60,000 bases of DNA from the NCBI GenBank assembly GCA_949358305.1, contig OX442318.1, positions 12,198,517-12,258,516 on the forward strand, read 5' to 3'. The position numbers were made by a program, and so were the translations under genes. The notes beneath the pieces were generated by a model. It was not told the origin of the DNA. It searched no databases and was given only the letters and a program-made list of their open reading frames with translations. This document shows, piece by piece, positions 1 through 12,528 of the stretch (its first letter is position 1; each line of letters begins with the position of its first letter). The DNA is from Strigamia acuminata (taxonomy: Eukaryota; Arthropoda; Chilopoda; Geophilomorpha; Linotaeniidae).

Positions 1-59
1 GTGAATAAGGCAGAACGCTTGTTAACTCCACCATGGCTTTTTGACAGGCGAGTTTGGTC

Positions 60-150
60 CTACCGTCTTCACCCGAATAGTACATGGTCAAAAAATTCGA
101 ATATAACACCGTCGTGAATAAAAAATCTGAGAACACCTTTTTTCTTGAAA
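60..150. repeat. Fragment of the CTACCGTCTTC-ended repeat family
   Basis: The stretch begins CTACCGTCTTCACCCGAATA and continues with the internal motif TTCGAATATAACACC. This matches the end of the element at 22001-22409. Only one end is present and the rest is truncated. Recognised purely by internal comparison within the window. Confidence 0.6.
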
Positions 151-1425
151 ATGACGGAAGATATATCAATTCTAATAATGCGGTTGAATAGGAAGTCGAT
201 GGTTGGTCATCTTCAAAGTTATCCATTTTGTACTTTTTAAATGGTTGAAGTATCTTCAACCAAGCGATTCCCCAAAACACCAAACATTAGAATTTTTTTA
301 AAAAATGCACTAATTCTAATTCTAACTTACCTGCTTGCATCTATCTTGAATAAAACAAATCGATTGATCATTGTCTTCGATTACTACAAAGTCATGCTCG
401 CAGGCCTTGTTCAGAAACTAATTTGATGCAGCTGTGAATTAATTAGCATCGTCCATATTGGAAAAATGGATGCACAAGTAGGAGAAGGTCATTAAGACAA
501 AATTCAGAGACACATTCACAGCTGTTCATTTAATCACCCTGATGAAAAATATCAACAGCATCTGGCCCCCGAAATAAATGTCGATGCAAGTCAGAATTAA
601 TACTCAAATAAAAAGATTAAATTAAATTGAGGCAAATCTCTATGCTAATGTTTCATATCCAAGGAAATTATGCAAGCGTACCCTGCACTCAGTGTTCCTA
701 GTCCCAGAAAACTCAAACTAAAATCTGGACCTTGTTTTGTCATTAGTGCCACTGCAATCGACTGAACTTTTCATTAGAACAAGATAAATAACTGACATAG
801 TGTGACAAAAATTGAAAGTAATCAAAAGTACGAAGAAAGCTCGCTTAATTGCTTGCTTATAGCAAAAACGTGTCAAGCGAGATCACTTACAAGGGATACG
901 GGTTTAGTAATGTGGCGATGGGGGTCACAAGGGAGCAGGATACCCCTGAGAAGAGCATTTAGCGAACCTGTCAAAACAACTTGGGGTCGCCATTGTCACT
1001 TGGTGATCGATTTTGATTGGCTAGACCACGGTTCATTCGGTGGTGGTTTTAGCAGGTGCAAGGCCTCCCTCTCTAAAAAGATTATGACGACATAGATCGT
1101 CAGTGAAATGTACATCTAATAAGATGCCGTATTTCATCAAATAAGAGTCACCCTCGTTAAAAGCTAGATACACACATGTCCACACTAGACGGTGTAGGAA
1201 ATGATGGAGTCGATTGGTAACGATAACAGCTGATTTAATAGGAGATGTAACTTGCTGGACCGTGTGTCCAGCTTGACCCAACAGGAAGTGACGACCCTGA
1301 GGTCGTGTGCCCTTAGGCTACAAAATCGCCAACTGGCGGACAGGTGTGCCAACAGACCCACAACATCTAAATATTGGATCTGAAGGCGACACTTACACAA
1401 TAATTAAATGCAAACAATACAAAAA
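151..1425. other. Intergenic AT-rich DNA, no gene seen
   Basis: Only short unconvincing reading frames occur here. A GC-richer patch around 900-1320 has no recognisable protein. Nothing beyond unique-looking or decayed DNA is supported. Confidence 0.5.
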
Positions 1426-1742
1426 AGTGACACAACGCAAGTTGCTTGTGTCCAAAAATTCTTGACGTTGACGCCAATTTCTGCTTGAAGTAAGTTGAAG
1501 TAAGCGACGCGACGCAAGGAATGGTCTTGCGGCCAACCAATCACGATCGACTCCAACTCTCGTCGATTCACGTCTGGTTGTCGAGACTTGGCCACATGCA
1601 AACAGGCCGCCATTTTGGGATTCTGGAACTAGTTCTAGAACTAGATCCAATTCCAGGTTTCATTGAAACCATCTAATTGGCCAGATGCAACATCAATTGT
1701 GTGAACAGACTCTGCGTTGCGTTTGACTAATTTTTCCTTGAA
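1426..1742. repeat. MITE copy (CAACGCAAG family), uninterrupted centre
   Basis: About 320 bp closely match the outer parts of the element at 16992-18640, including the central stretch CTGGAACTAGTTCTAGAACT followed directly by AGATCCAATTCC. The outer terminal inverted repeats are missing, so this copy is truncated. It is useful as the empty-site reference for the Tc1-like insertion in the second copy. It encodes no protein. Confidence 0.75.
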
Positions 1743-3470
1743 ATCTGTGCGACGACTTTCTTAAGAACCCAACCTTTCATTTGCGGCAAGACCTGGTAAA
1801 CCCAGTGAAAACCTACCCAGTAGGCGACGGGAGGCAGATTTTCTACCCCTAGAAACAGTACCTTAGTTAGTCAGACAAAGACGAGAAACAACTGCAATTC
1901 CTAGCCGGTCATGCATCCTGTTGTAGGAAGCTTGCAAGTTGATTCTTGGTGAAAACACAATAAACACACATAGTTCTACAGGTGAAAAGTTCACAGGTTC
2001 TTATATTGTCTAAAGCATTACAAAGAGTGAGTACAAAACCAGAGTAACAAATGAATCATGGGATTAAATACATAGCGCCATCTATGATTAAGGAGCGAAC
2101 GATACACTAACACATCCAAATACTGACTACGCCCAATGCTGCTTAACTTCTACTAGTATGTTCTAATGGAAACCGATGACCATCATGGTGAGCCATTCCC
2201 AGCCTATTGTTAAACACAAGTGTGAACCTACCTTTAAACTTTAATCGTCCGGATAACACAATTGCTCCCTTGCTTGCTCTTGCGAACCACTGTTAACTAG
2301 CGATTGAAATGTCTTCCAACAACTTTTTCAAACAAGAATTTACCCTTTAAGCAACTGGATAACTGAATATCCCTTATACCTTGTTTGCGCCAGAAATTTT
2401 GGGCTAGGCTACTATTCGGGGCAGGTGCTTATTGGCCTTATTGAAGTAGCAGTCCCAGCAACTACTAAAGATCATGCACTAATTGGAGGTTATACAGCAT
2501 ATCCTTTTCCATTCTATCCACATTCACTATGGTAAATAAACCTCACTGATTGGCTCTATTCATTTCAGAACGTAATTATTTCTGCATCGAACAATGCTGA
2601 AGTTAATCCTTATTCCCAAGCATGCGAGGCAAAGAAAAATCAAATCTCCAATCATTTGAGAGGTTAATCCTCGCCATTATTCTGAACATTGCTGGGATTA
2701 GAAATTTATTTTCCTCAGCAAATGATTAACAAGCAACTAAGGCATTAATCTTCACATTGTTTCCGAAACACGGACCCCTCGCAGTTCTTTGTCTACATTT
2801 CTTGTAGGCTCCACCAACATTAGTTTTACAATTTCAAACTATGTTATATTTAACTTCAGCTTCAATTAGTTTAGCTTCCTCTCCCCTCCCTCTCCTCCAC
2901 TCCAATCAAAGCCGATAATAAGTTGAATGGAATGCTTTGTAAGCTACGATAAACCAGGCCAAGCGATCGATTTGGCCGGACAGAGAAAGCCGAATTTGAA
3001 TTGGTGAAGAGCGGAGGGGAAAGAAGAAACGATCAAATTCTCATCACAAAAGAAGACGTTGAGGCCAAGTGATTATTCAATGCCTATCAGACCTTGCAAA
3101 CCCAATCTCGCATAAAGAAAGAAATGTTTGCAAATGCCAACATTTGAACCCATCAAAGCCACCTATGGGTAAAATCAAGAATCAAACTCATTTTTCTTTT
3201 AAAAGATATATAGCCGCGAACAGTCGGTGGAATTAAATGACATTTTTTAAACAACATTTTAAACAAGCAGTTAACCGGCTTTTTCCGTTAGGTCCGTTCA
3301 ATTTAATTTACGTTAATTTAAACTACCGTGTTTCTTTATATTCCTCACTGGTGCTACGGTTCCATCCAATAATAGGAAAAATCAGGAAGCATGAAAACAT
3401 GCTTAAGGGAGGATAGATACGTGATTCGGCGACACGTGGCAACCTTTGAGTTTTTTTTATTCCCATTCAG
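1743..3470. other. Intergenic DNA with two MITE end fragments
   Basis: Around 2217-2241 the end CACAAGTGTGAACCTACCTT of the 16992-18640 MITE family occurs alone. Around 2379-2415 the end ACCTTGTTTGCGCCAGAAA of the 36240 MITE family occurs alone. Nothing else is recognisable. Confidence 0.5.
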
Positions 3471-3897
3471 TATTACCTAGGACGATCAACTACAGGACTT
3501 CACATCTAGCACAATTTAATTGTTAGACGGTAATGCGATTCTGTCTTGTGTTCGTGGCACCATCCGGCCGAAACGGTGCAAAATGATGTGATTTTGCGGG
3601 CAAATGGCGGACAACTGACTTCCCGCATTTACATTTTTGGTGAATGTTACAACTATAGTTCAATTTTATTTAACGTTTGATTTTAAAATAATATCTAAAA
3701 ATACAATAAATAATTTTCAGGCATTATTTATAAATCAAACGTTAAATAAAATTGTACTGTAGTTATAACTTCCGCCAAAAATGTAAATGCGGAATGTCGG
3801 TTGTCCGCCATTTGCCCGCAAAAAGATTTAATAATGCGGGACAACTTGGATTTAAAAAAAATGGCGGATGTGAAGTCCTGTACTAATCGTCCTAGGT

Positions 3898-4483
3898 CAG
3901 GGGTCAGCAACCTTTTGAGACGGAAGAGCCAAAAGTTACAATTTACAAAATTTCCCAGTTTTTAAAGAGCCATTAAGATTTTTGTTTCAGTATTATGGTA
4001 TTTGATTAAGATTAGGTATACAGTCAAAACTCTGTACAACGAATCGCGATATAACGAATTATCGATATAACGAATACCTAAAAATGGCTGGTTTGGTTGG
4101 CTGGCCACAGAACACCATGTTAAAAAAATCCGATATAACGAATTCTCGTTATAACAAATCGATTTTTCGGTCCCTTGCAATTCGTTATAAAGAGTTTTGA
4201 CTGTATAAATTTAGTTTTTGATTTAAAATAAATAGCTTTAAATATGAAATAATATTTATTCATATAAAAACATAAAAATGTTTCGCACAAAACACATTAC
4301 CGATATAGTCTTTTAGCTAGCTCTGCTAGAATAATGAAATTAGTAATCAAATAACAACTATAATTATTGAATAATAGATAGTTACAATAGTTACATCAAT
4401 GGGAGCATTGGCCTTGCATGCCTTTTGAAAGCTTGGGTAAATCTGGCTCATAACTTGAGAGAGCCGCAGGTTGCCGACCCCTG
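3898..4483. mobile_element. Non-autonomous hAT-like element, 8-bp TSD
   Basis: The ends are CAGGGGTCAGCAACCTTTTG and AGGTTGCCGACCCCTG, typical of hAT/Charlie-type termini. The perfect 8-bp duplication TCCTAGGT lies at 3890-3897 and 4484-4491, the diagnostic hAT target-site length. A pogo-like MITE sits inside at 4021-4203. No transposase remains. Confidence 0.88.
4021..4203. mobile_element. pogo/Tigger-like MITE, copy 1
   Basis: A 183-bp element starts CAGTCAAAACTC and ends GAGTTTTGACTG, flanked by TA at 4019-4020 and 4204-4205. The interior repeats the motif GATATAACGAAT in both orientations. A second, highly similar copy lies at 7678-7861. The CAGT termini and TA duplication fit Tc1/mariner-pogo. 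It is non-coding. Confidence 0.85.
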
Positions 4484-4547
4484 TCCTAGGTATTACTAAC
4501 CATAAACCAAGAATAACATGGATATGTATTCGTGTTTTATTTCCTAT

Positions 4548-4650
4548 TAATTCGTTGTTCTGGGAGCTGATTGGATGACAGCAATCACGTGTCATGCATT
4601 GGTTGCCAACTAAGCATGTTTGTTACCTGTTCTCATCCCAGAATCTTTTC
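4548..4650 (-). repeat. Dispersed repeat shared with 23938-24050
   Basis: The segment containing GATTGGATGACAGCAATCAC and GTCATGCATTGGTTGC is the reverse complement of the segment at 23938-24050. The family is unknown and no ends were identified. Confidence 0.6.
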
Positions 4651-5794
4651 AACATCGTTTCAATATTTTATAATATTGACATATTTTGCGACAACCCAGA
4701 CCGCTCAGCGTTACTGGTGTAACAGTTAAGCACTTCCTCCCATTACTGATTCTTCTGTTTTTAAATACTATCCAGGCCTGTTTACCTGTTAAAAATGCCG
4801 ATTTGTTTCCAAGGAATGTTTACCATTTATTTTCTTTCTTCACTTTGGCTTATTCACGTAAGAAAATGTTATTTCCAACTGTAAGATTCCATTCCATTTA
4901 TTCCAGCTGGGCAACCATCATTATGGATTTGCTAGTGCAAAGCAAAACACAGCAAGATTTTACTCCAGTTTGCCTTTTTTGATATCCAAAAACCAAATTT
5001 CAATATTCTTATCTCACAAATTTACTGTTTTGCTTTTTTGTGAATCGCAAATCTCCAGTGCTATAAAAAAAACTACTTCCAAGCTCATTTAAGCCTAATG
5101 CCTTTAACCAGCAATAAAACAACATACAGCCTTTGCATAGAAACTTGATGTTATACATCAATCTTGGGATAAAATAACATTTCCATAACTTTCCTTTCAC
5201 TTCCTGTCTTGGTGGCAAAATGTGTTTTATCTTTGGAAAACAAGATTGACAACAAAAGAAAGATAACTTTGTTGCAGACAAAAATTTTATTTGAATAAAA
5301 TTGATAAAAAGAACAACATTTCCTCTAATCTTCTCCATGTTGATTGTGGCCTGCGGTTGCAACTTTGTCATTATCATGAATGTATATGAGGAAAAGGAGA
5401 AATGAGAAAGAATTTCATTACTGGCCAACATGATTGGATGTATAAACATGATTATTGATTTGCTTATTAGGCAAATTCTCTTGTTTTCCAATGCAAACAT
5501 CAAGATGAGATAGAAGACAAAAAAAGAAAAATAATTTCACTGCTGTGCAAATCACTTTTCCTCTTTCTTTATCTTCATCGCCTTGCCACAAATAAGTGCA
5601 CACAATCACAAAGAAGCAAGAAAATTACATTTCTACAAAATCAAACCTAGAAATCTGAACTGTGACGCCGAGCAAGCCAACCCACACTCACACAAAATTC
5701 CAAAGTACATAATATTTGGACAAGGATCTAAGTGTAATTTATTTGTTGATTATTTCTGCCATTAAAATCCCCACCTAACACTCCCTATTTAACT
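4651..5794. other. Intergenic DNA, no gene seen
   Basis: Reading frames of up to about 164 codons on the minus strand (5009-5503) have AT-biased, compositionally random products without a domain. No repeat ends were recognised. Confidence 0.45.
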
Positions 5795-5932
5795 AGCGGC
5801 ATTCAAAAATAAAAATAACAATTTTAGTTTAAGTGTATTTTAAGTTTTAACATGGGTTTAAACAGGAAATGATGTCATTTTTGGTTTAAAATTGATGTAA
5901 AACACAAAATATTTTAGTTTTTGAATGCAGCT
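5795..5932. mobile_element. Short MITE, GCATTCAAAAA termini
   Basis: A 138-bp sequence starts CTAGCGGCATTCAAAAATAA and ends TTTTTGAATGCAGCTA, with inverted interiors rich in ATTTTGTGTTTTA. Related copies lie at 16092-16460, with fragments near 45118-45170 and 57390-57450. It is non-coding. Confidence 0.7.
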
Positions 5933-6128
5933 ACTGTTTCAACAGATTTTTCAAGTTCTGGTTCGTTCTTCCGTAATTCGCAAACACCCTGTCTATTATT
6001 TTAGCTTTTAATTTACAAAATATAAACAAATTTATTGGACTAGGGATTACACAGAGCAAATTGTAAGAAATCAATGCTGCTGCCAGATTGTAATTGATAC
6101 CACAGAGCAGGAAAACTATCACTTCAAC

Positions 6129-6227
6129 ATGGCCCTGCGCAAGCGATTTCGCTACGGCTGGTTAAGCATCTGCCTATTCTGCAAGAAAAACATCTGCCGA
6201 GCAAAGCGCTTGAACGAAAAGAAGTAG
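6129..6227 (+). CDS. Candidate small ORF or terminal exon, 32 codons, very basic
   Basis: A 32-codon frame starts in a reasonable Kozak context (AACATGG) and encodes a Lys/Arg-rich peptide with a central WLSICLFC stretch. It is markedly GC-richer than its flanks. The frame stays open upstream to a possible splice acceptor after CCACAG near 6103, so it could be the last exon of a larger gene, perhaps the cytosolic tail of a membrane protein. AATAAA follows at about 6249. I do not recognise the product, and a chance ORF remains possible. Confidence 0.3.
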   Translation: MALRKRFRYGWLSICLFCKKNICRAKRLNEKK

Positions 6228-6239
6228 TATTACTGATTT

Positions 6240-7440
6240 TCTTATAAAAATAAAAGAATTTTTCAATTTTTCAATTATAAAAATAAACCATCATATCAAT
6301 TTGAATATCACATGCTATAATCCATCACCAAATAAGACGATTTACTACACAATTCTTGGCTTTTCATCTGGCCATAAGCAGGAGTCGCCTAAGTGCAACA
6401 TATAAAATCTTTTCAGGTAACTTTGATTGTAACTTTCCAGACTGGAGTGTTGGATATCACGTTATTAAGTTGTTGACATGGCATTCCAAGCCTCTTGAAA
6501 TTTAAGCCGATGCGAATGTTGTCTCGGCTCATCTCAATCAAAACAAGCCTGCCAAATCAATATGACAAAAATGTCGATATCATGATAGTGAAATGCCTCG
6601 TCATTTAATTATTGTCACGAACGGACAGAACTAACGATATCCGTACTATCCCTATCTACTTTCTAGCGAAACCACAGCCAAGGGAGCGGGCTTTTGAAAA
6701 CAAAATAGCGGGGAAAAAAGACTTCGCTTGTATACAAACTGCGTTACTGCAATGTCGTTACGTATTTTCACTTTCCTGAGCTTTCGGTACAAGAAAAACA
6801 TTGAACAATCTCCATGTGAATGTTTCTCGTCTACCTTTCACCATCCACCGACATAATAAATAGAATGGTTAAGCATGTACACAAGGAGATGCAACTTTGT
6901 AGATGGCACCATGCCAGTGACATTATGCAAATCGCCAGTTAAGCAGACTTGAAGATCCCCCATGTTGCCAGTTGAAGAGATGAAAAAGAAGCATGGCACA
7001 TGAGTAGAGATGGGGGTGTCCTTAAGTGCCCCTCAAAGATCAAGGCTTGCGAGATCAATCTGCACGACTCAATCTCTGGAGAGTGGTTGGCGACGTGAAA
7101 CTTCTTGAAAACAAAAAAGCAACGCTCACTGTCACACAAACTAATGTGTTGCAATGACCAAGCTCTCGCTGGAGATGGAAAACCCATCAAGTCAAAGCTG
7201 GTCAGATACCTGTCAAGCCGAATCACCAAACGAGACAATTGTGCTTTGTCAATGCTTTTTGAGTGAATGAATGTGAAGTCACAACTTTCTCGACTTCTTA
7301 AAGCTCAGAAATGTCATCGTAGAATGATGAACGAAATGCAAATACGAATTGCAAAAAGAAGGGTTTGCGTCCAGTATGTTGATGCCGAAATCAACAAATC
7401 TAACCTAACCTAACTCACAGCAAAACACAGCAAAACCAAT
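6240..7440. other. Intergenic DNA, no gene seen
   Basis: No convincing exon was found. A three-unit CCTAA run occurs near 7400 (see rejected items). No transposon ends were recognised. Confidence 0.4.
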
Positions 7441-7998
7441 CAAACTACTGGTGTTATATTCAGCCAATATCATGTAAGTTTGTCAAAAAAGTAAAATTGT
7501 TATTTACTCTATTAATTTGTATTCATTATGCTGAATAAAAAAAAAAAAGATATATAAATTAACAAAAACAACGATATACTGTACATTTTAAACATTTTTA
7601 TAAAAAATCTGAATATAACACCATGGTGTTGTATTTGAAAACAATAAAAAATCCGAATATAACACCATGAGGGTATACAGTTGAAACTCTTTATAACGAA
7701 TCGCGATATAACGAATTATCGATATAACGAATACCTAAAAATGGCTGGTTTGGTTGGCTGGCCATAGAACACCACGTTAAAAAATATCTATATAACGAAA
7801 TCTCGTTATAACGAATCGATTTTTTGGGTCCCTTGCGATTCGTTACAAAGAGTTTCGACTGTATTCGAATACAACACCACGCTGTTATATCTGAAGTGGT
7901 GTTACATTCGAATTTTTCAACCATGTTTCAGAAATTACAGTTTTCAAAGAAACTCGAATACAACACCATGGTGTTATTTTCGAGTGAAGATGGACAGA
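7440..7998. mobile_element. CTACCGTCTTC-family repeat cluster, split by a pogo-like MITE
   Basis: Several blocks of the motif GAATATAACACCATGGTGTT occur in direct and inverted orientation on both sides of the pogo-like element at 7678-7861. The right edge near 7980-7998 reads TTTTCGAGTGAAGATGG, a decayed version of the family end. The left edge is not certain. Confidence 0.6.
7678..7861. mobile_element. pogo/Tigger-like MITE, copy 2
   Basis: The 184-bp element starts CAGTTGAAACTC and ends GAGTTTCGACTG, with TA on each side. It is nearly the same length and sequence as the copy at 4021-4203, which implies a burst of a non-autonomous family. It is non-coding. Confidence 0.85.
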
Positions 7999-10370
7999 CT
8001 ATAAAAATTTTAAAAACAAGTTTATTTTCCTAATTTATTTTCAATTATTTTCAAAAATGAGCATGTGCGATTGCAATGTTTCACCAGCTTTGCAATGAAA
8101 CACTCGAAACGAACCCCAACTCAATGTTCTCAGCCCAAATCTCTCTAAATCTTCTTTCGATCCGATGTCGCGGTGCCCACGGCCCATACGCCCGTGCCTA
8201 CTCTGCCTATTTGGTAATCCGGCAGTGCGACATGCCGATAGCAACAAAGCCATAAAACAAATGCGCACCGGCAGTGACTAATCAATTGCAATTTACGTAA
8301 ATCAAACGTTGATGCCGTCCGATTTGCAATTCAAATGTAGCCAGCTTTAAATCAAGCCTTCCTTCCTTCCTCCGTGCGAAATAATGATTAAGTAATTAAT
8401 AGGTCATTTCATTCACTGTTTGCACACCTGTCAGCAACACACTGCAGTCTCTAAATGATGTGAAATTACCCACTTTAGTTCACTCTAACAAACTTTGACG
8501 AATTAACCGCACTCACGCATTTGAAATCTTGCAAGGGGAAAATAAAATGCATATAATGTGCATCAAATGCAAGAATTCTCTCTCTCTCTCTCTCCCGTTC
8601 CCTTTGCCCTCTCTGCACACTTCACCTTGCGCGCTCATCAGCAAGCGCCAGACTATTAAGTCTGACACATTCCGAAGCATTTGTCGAGAATAATGAGTAC
8701 AGTTCACAAGAAGCCCACAAGTTATTCTTTCCTTGGGAGCAATCGCACAAAAGTTTATCACATTTTAAACAGTGTGATTTACACACTCAAGGTGAAACCA
8801 GCCTCCAGTGCAATACAAAAGAGACACAGCTTAGAATAATTTACAACTGCACCTTTGCCACTTGAAAAGAAACGTAAAAGGAGGGAGAAAAAAAATTAAA
8901 TGGGAACAAAGCACTGCTCTCGACTTCAAATCAATAAGTAGCCACAGCCCACAGAAAACACATTTTAGAGATGTTGTGAGTCTCTCGAGGCTGTTGCTGA
9001 AATAGGAAAGCGAGCCAAGTGAATTTTCAAATAAAACCGCAACACGTATTTCAAAAGGGAGGCCAAGATAGCGAGCTATCGACTTACTCAAAATGGGATG
9101 CCAAGAGATGATAGAAATATTAAAAGGCAGCTAGGAAGGTGGCACCACTTCTTGGATACAACCTAACGTCAACTTAACAAATATCGCATCGATTTGAAAT
9201 GGATAACTCGCATTTATTTCGCACACGCTGTCGATCACCAACCGCACGTTATCGTAACGTAACCGGAAGTGACCGGAAGTCCCGTTACACGTGTTGGGTC
9301 TGTGAGATTACATACAACTCCCTCTGGCGGTGGAGACCTTCATTCGGGATTTTGAATACACTTGGCCAGGTGACACAAAACAACTACACTTTTCCCTTAT
9401 AAAAACCCCCGGTATAGTTATAAGCATAGTGGAAAAATCATAACTCTAACGAAGCTAACACTATAACTGAAAATAGCGTAGCCAATCCGGTAGTTTTCCA
9501 ATATTTACGTTACTAACAAAAATTTGAGATTACCGACAACTTAACTTTTTCGTTACACTAAATATGTAGTGTAAAAATATAAGGGAAAAGTGACTGCCGC
9601 AAACTGTGTATTGACATTACCCCCCATGAACAAAACATGCAAAGCAATAATAGATCTATTTTTCAAAAATGACCAGGCCGATTTTATTTTCGTCATCAAT
9701 CCGCCCCTGGTGGAACCTGTTCCTCCAAGCGGACAAGTAGTGACGAGGATTAACGCTGCTTAACTTCTGTTTGTCCGAGGTATTAAGCCGTGCGCGACTA
9801 AGCTGGGACGACTGTTTGAAGGAAGCTATCTTGCATTTGCACTGAGAACTTGGAAAATCACGTTAAACCCAGTTAGTGGTGATCAGTAGATCCCTTTTTT
9901 CCTTAATTACAGATAACTTCTGCACTCTCTCAATAAATTACACCTAAATATTTTTTCCATTCATACTCACTACCATTTAACCTCATTGCAATAAATTGGT
10001 TTTTCTTAAATAAGTTTTAGTAAATTTCTAAAACTTCAATCCATTCAATTCAAGAAAAGAAGAGTGGCTTATCTTTTCCTTACGTTTTGTATTATATAAT
10101 CGCAAAGCTTCAAATAAACCACCGAACTTTTTTACTATTTTTCAAACTCTCCCGGTGCCTATTTGAACCCCGGCGCTTATTCGGGTCAGGCGGTTTTTCA
10201 GAAAATGATTTTTTCCAATAAATCATGAATTTCTTTAAAAAACAGGTGATGTTTTGTTCATTCATTTTGTTACAAGTTTATGTATTGGTTATTTGGTCAC
10301 ATGACTTAAAAACTAGAGCCACCTTGTGGCAACTTCTAAAGTAAATAACACCTTCCTTTTAAGACAGCGT
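7999..10370. other. Intergenic DNA with a CT microsatellite
   Basis: A short (CT)n tract lies at about 8576-8594. Around 10118-10200 the phrases CCCGGTGCCTATTTGAA and GGCGCTTATTCGGG resemble the GC-rich element at 34838-35115. No gene is supported. Confidence 0.45.
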
Positions 10371-10440
10371 TTCCCAAACTGAGGCGCGCCTCACTGGTGG
10401 AGCGCATCACCACACGCGCCTAAATAAAACAAGCTTTTTT
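10371..10440. mobile_element. hAT-like 5' end fragment
   Basis: The sequence CAGCGTTTCCCAAACTGAGG followed by a GCGCGCC-type stretch resembles the widespread hAT terminus. It runs directly into the 22-bp satellite array, and no matching right end was found. Confidence 0.5.
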
Positions 10441-10938
10441 TGCAAACTTATGTAAAATTTTATGCAAAATTATATAAAATTTTATGCAAAATTATATAAA
10501 ATTTTATGCAAAATTATATAAAATTTTATGCAAAATTATATAAAATTTTATGCAAAATTATATAAAATTTTATGCAAAATTATATAAAATTTTATGCAAA
10601 ATTATATAAAATTTTATGCAAAATTATATAAAATTTTATGCAAAATTATATAAAATTTTATGCAAAATTATATAAAATTTTATGCAAAATTATATAAAAT
10701 TTTATGCAAAATTATATAAAATTTTATGCAAAATTATATAAAATTTTATGCAAAATTATATAAAATTTTATGCAAAATTATATAAAATTTTATGCAAAAT
10801 TATATAAAATTTTATGCAAAATTATATAAAATTTTATGCAAAATTATATAAAATTTTATGCAAAATTATATAAAATTTTATGCAAAATTATATAAAATTT
10901 TATGCAAAATTATATAAAATTATATGTAAAATTATACC
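10441..10938. repeat. 22-bp AT-rich satellite, about 21 copies
   Basis: A near-perfect tandem array repeats the 22-bp unit whose halves read ATGCAAAATTATAT and AAAATTTT. Copies appear almost identical except at the edges, where ATGTAAAAT variants occur, suggesting recent expansion or homogenisation. The unit is partly self-complementary, with AAAATT and AATTTT blocks. Confidence 0.97.
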
Positions 10939-12030
10939 ACTTTAACTATTTCCTACACTAGGGTATTGACAAACACACTCACCTCGTATCCAGCTTCACT
11001 TTCCCACATACGTAAAACTCCATTCTAAAAATTAAGAAATAAATAAATAGACACGAGATAAATTAATCAACATTTCTCACAAAAAACACTTCCGCTTTTC
11101 TTAAATAATTGATTCTCCACCTGTCCAATTTGATTTGTTAGCATTTGCTAAAACCACATCATACATGTACAACACTACTCAAATTAAGAAAATTACTTAC
11201 TCCCTTTTCCCAGTGCTTCGACTACAAATCATGACCTGCTGCACACTATTCCCCGCCCTTGAAATAATGCTGGAAATAAAAATATCACCTCTTTTATTGC
11301 CTGTAATGGCTGCAAGCTCATTACTAATTCAAAACCTAGCGAGTGAAACCATACAAATTAATTTACAACCGCAGAAATCTAATTATACATGTAAAACCAA
11401 AAACTAAACGAACAGAAAAAGTGTCTAAAATATTGCTTTTTCAATAGACTGCATTAAAAATAATAAGCAGTCCCTTTATTCCGCGTCATCTGGTGGATGT
11501 TTTACAAACAAAACACGGGGAAAATGTGCTGTAGAGCGGATCAATTTGTACCATACTAGCTTTTCAAAAGGAAAGAACTAACTCAGCACCTTGTCGCGCA
11601 AATGTCTTGCAAACTGGTAGATATAGAAATGCAAATACAGTATTGGAAAGAAAGCCGTCGTCGAGTCGCTTCTTCCAACCCCCTCATTTACCCGTCTAGG
11701 TGCTGAGGTCGTCTATTCCTTTTCAAAACAGAGTATAGGTTTGGTCCTCCTTATACTCCGGTGCAATGAAGCAAATACCCAAGAAATTTGAGATTTTGTT
11801 AGTGAGATTTAATGGCTACGTTTGAAACGTCGTCTAGTTTGGTTTATCTTCTTTAAACCAATCTAAATGCATATTTTAGACGGTAAAGATTTCCGTAAAA
11901 ACGTGGTTTACCGTAAATGCTCCCATTGAGCAAGTGATGATACCGTAAAACCAACGCTATAGTAATATGGTAGCATCACCAGCTCAATAGGAGCATTTTT
12001 GGTCGACTTTTCAAAGTAAAAAAGTGCATC
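10939..12030. other. Intergenic DNA, no gene seen
   Basis: AT-rich sequence. A short inverted segment (11920-12000) pairs GCTCCCATTGAG with CTCAATAGGAGC. No exon was recognised. Confidence 0.4.
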
Positions 12031-12059
12031 TTATGGTCCGCAAAATACGGAAAAAATAA

Positions 12060-12482
12060 TAATAATAAATAATAAATGTTTAATTCTCAACACAAGGTTT
12101 TGAGGGGTGCCCTTCAACAGCGATAAGCCTATTTTGTTATCGAATTGCACAAACAATGTAAAGCTACAGACTTGTGCCTGCACAGTCTGTTTCCAATCCG
12201 AATCCAATCGTCGAACCGAGTTGTGGGAACTCGATTGGCGAACTGAGTTGTTGGGCACACGCGGATATAGATCCGTGAACCAAGGTCAGTTTTCACATCA
12301 ATCATGGATCTATATCCGCAGCTTCGGATGAGATCCAAAACCTTGGTGTAAACGAGGTATTAGGACGCAAGCACCTAGAAGCAGCAATAACATCAGCAGC
12401 CGTGAGACAAGGCACATCAAGACTGATCGTAGGAAATGGGTCAGAACAATTAAAAACAGAATACTGAGAACGCACATAGTCC

Positions 12483-12528
<46 letters not shown>

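Larger units (their letters stand above)
3476..4490. mobile_element. Foldback MITE with TATTA duplication, split by a hAT MITE
   Basis: The element begins CCTAGGACGATC and ends GATCGTCCTAGG-like, with TATTA directly repeated at 3471-3475 and 4491-4495. Its interior is a long imperfect palindrome: the segment around 3600-3690 is echoed in inverse around 3725-3820, both containing TTTAACGTTTGAT-type sequence. The right terminal repeat is interrupted by the hAT-like element at 3898-4483. There is no coding capacity, so it is non-autonomous. The superfamily is not certain. Confidence 0.75.

Noticed and set aside
5009-5503. 164-codon minus ORF
   Set aside because: The product is AT-biased with no domain, no splice context and no homology that I can recognise; probably chance.
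7395-7415. Telomere-like CCTAA repeats
   Set aside because: Only about three units occur, too few to call an interstitial telomere.
10441-10938. CRISPR-like array
   Set aside because: The repeats are contiguous 22-bp units with no spacers, and the DNA is eukaryotic; it is a satellite.
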